A stretch of 64,000 nucleotides of DNA, taken from Streptomyces sp. HB132 (GTDB taxonomy: Bacteria; Actinomycetota; Actinomycetes; Streptomycetales; Streptomycetaceae). The translations under genes and the position numbers were made by a program. The stretch lies in contig NZ_JAFBGA010000017.1 of NCBI RefSeq assembly GCF_016909575.1, positions 62,001 through 126,000 of the forward strand, read 5' to 3'. This document shows, in pieces, positions 63,627-64,000 of the stretch. The notes under the pieces were generated by a model. The model made no database searches. It saw only the letters and a list, made by a program, of their open reading frames with translations, and was not told where the DNA came from. Each line of letters opens with the position of its first letter. The stretch's first letter is position 1.

Positions 63627-64000
63627 TCAGCGGGCCTGGGGCCTGCCCACGAGCTCGCGCAGCACGTCCTCCATCGTGATCATGCCCGCCAGCCGGTCGT
63701 CCTCGTCGAGCACGGCAGCCAGGTGCGTCCGACTCCGGCGGAGTGCGGTCAGCACGTCATCCAGAGGCGTCGCCGCACGCACCCGGGCGATCGGTCGCAG
63801 AGCGGTCACCGGGAACGGCACATCGCGCGGAGCGGCGTCCAGGGCGTCCTTCACATGGAGGTACCCGATGATGCGGTGCTCGCTGTCCATCACGGGGAAG
63901 CGCGAGAAGCCGGACTCGTGCGAGAGCCGTTCCAGCTCCTCCGGGGTCGTGCCGACCCTGGTGTACAGAACCCGGTCGACCGGGAGGAGCACGTCCCGGA
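63627..64000 (-). CDS. CBS-domain protein, CNNM/HlyC-CorC type (5' part outside window)
   Basis: About 124 C-terminal residues are visible, entering the window in frame. They form a CBS pair: VLLPVDRVLYTRVGTTPEEL, FSRFPVMDSEHRIIGYLHVK, then ATPLDDVLTALRRSRTHLAA and LAGMITMEDVLRELVG. This arrangement is that of the cytoplasmic part of CNNM/CorC-like membrane proteins linked to Mg or Co transport. The membrane domain expected upstream is off the window. There is no CorC_HlyC FAD-like domain after the CBS pair, so it is a short form. Confidence 0.88.
   Translation of the reverse strand, partial: RDVLLPVDRVLYTRVGTTPEELERLSHESGFSRFPVMDSEHRIIGYLHVKDALDAAPRDVPFPVTALRPIARVRAATPLDDVLTALRRSRTHLAAVLDEDDRLAGMITMEDVLRELVGRPQAR

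Overview
The window looks like chromosomal DNA of a Streptomyces or close relative. Base composition is very GC-rich with GC-rich third codon positions, GTG and TTG starts are common, and the gene families are typical of the genus (SigJ-type sigma factor, HutC-type GntR and ROK regulators, a third divergent EF-Tu, PhoD with a Tat signal). No rRNA, tRNA, IS element, prophage or CRISPR array was recognised. The first gene (nitrate reductase fused to a CysJ-like flavoprotein) and the last gene (CBS-domain protein) run off the window.

Layout. 1-5.6 kb: the nitrate reductase-flavoprotein fusion, a 57-aa gene, uppP and a TVP38-type membrane protein. 5.8-25.3 kb: an accessory block centred on one 4,084-aa NRPS-PKS on the minus strand. 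It is followed by an Fe(II)/2-oxoglutarate-type enzyme, two alpha/beta hydrolases, a cation/proton antiporter and a methyltransferase, with a divergent MFS exporter on the other side of a 620-bp promoter region. 25.4-38.9 kb: housekeeping and conserved genes (thiolase, tuf3 with a possible leader peptide, patatin, MFS, hotdog protein, DedA, gamma carbonic anhydrase, hexapeptide acyltransferase, XRE-cupin regulator, AAC(3)-like protein, CoA-binding protein, YigZ). 39.0-43.2 kb: sbcD-sbcC. 43.5-53.6 kb: R2K ATP-grasp protein, DUF885 peptidase-like protein, Lrp regulator divergent from a Cys/Met-metabolism PLP enzyme, ACT-GNAT protein, PhoD, alpha/beta hydrolase divergent from SigJ. 53.7-60.1 kb: GntR regulator behind a DasR-like operator, ROK regulator, two-component system and a rearranged ABC transporter. 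60.2-64 kb: DNA glycosylase, purB, SGNH hydrolase and the CBS protein.

Main point. Reading motifs in order, the NRPS-PKS is formyltransferase - condensation remnant - adenylation with inserted N-methyltransferase - PCP - KS - AT - DH - ER - KR - ACP - thioester reductase. The adenylation pocket, read by eye as D-I-L-Q-L-G-M-V-W-K, resembles the glycine code and the AT looks malonyl-specific. One protein could therefore build an N-formyl-N-methylglycine starter, extend it once, reduce it and release it as a four-carbon amino-aldehyde. The next gene, overlapping by 4 bp, encodes an enzyme resembling clavaminate-synthase-type oxygenases but with His-Thr-Ala where the metal-binding His-x-Glu is expected, the change that distinguishes Fe/2OG halogenases. 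I do not recognise this combination as a characterised pathway. Product and halogenation are inferences from sequence only.
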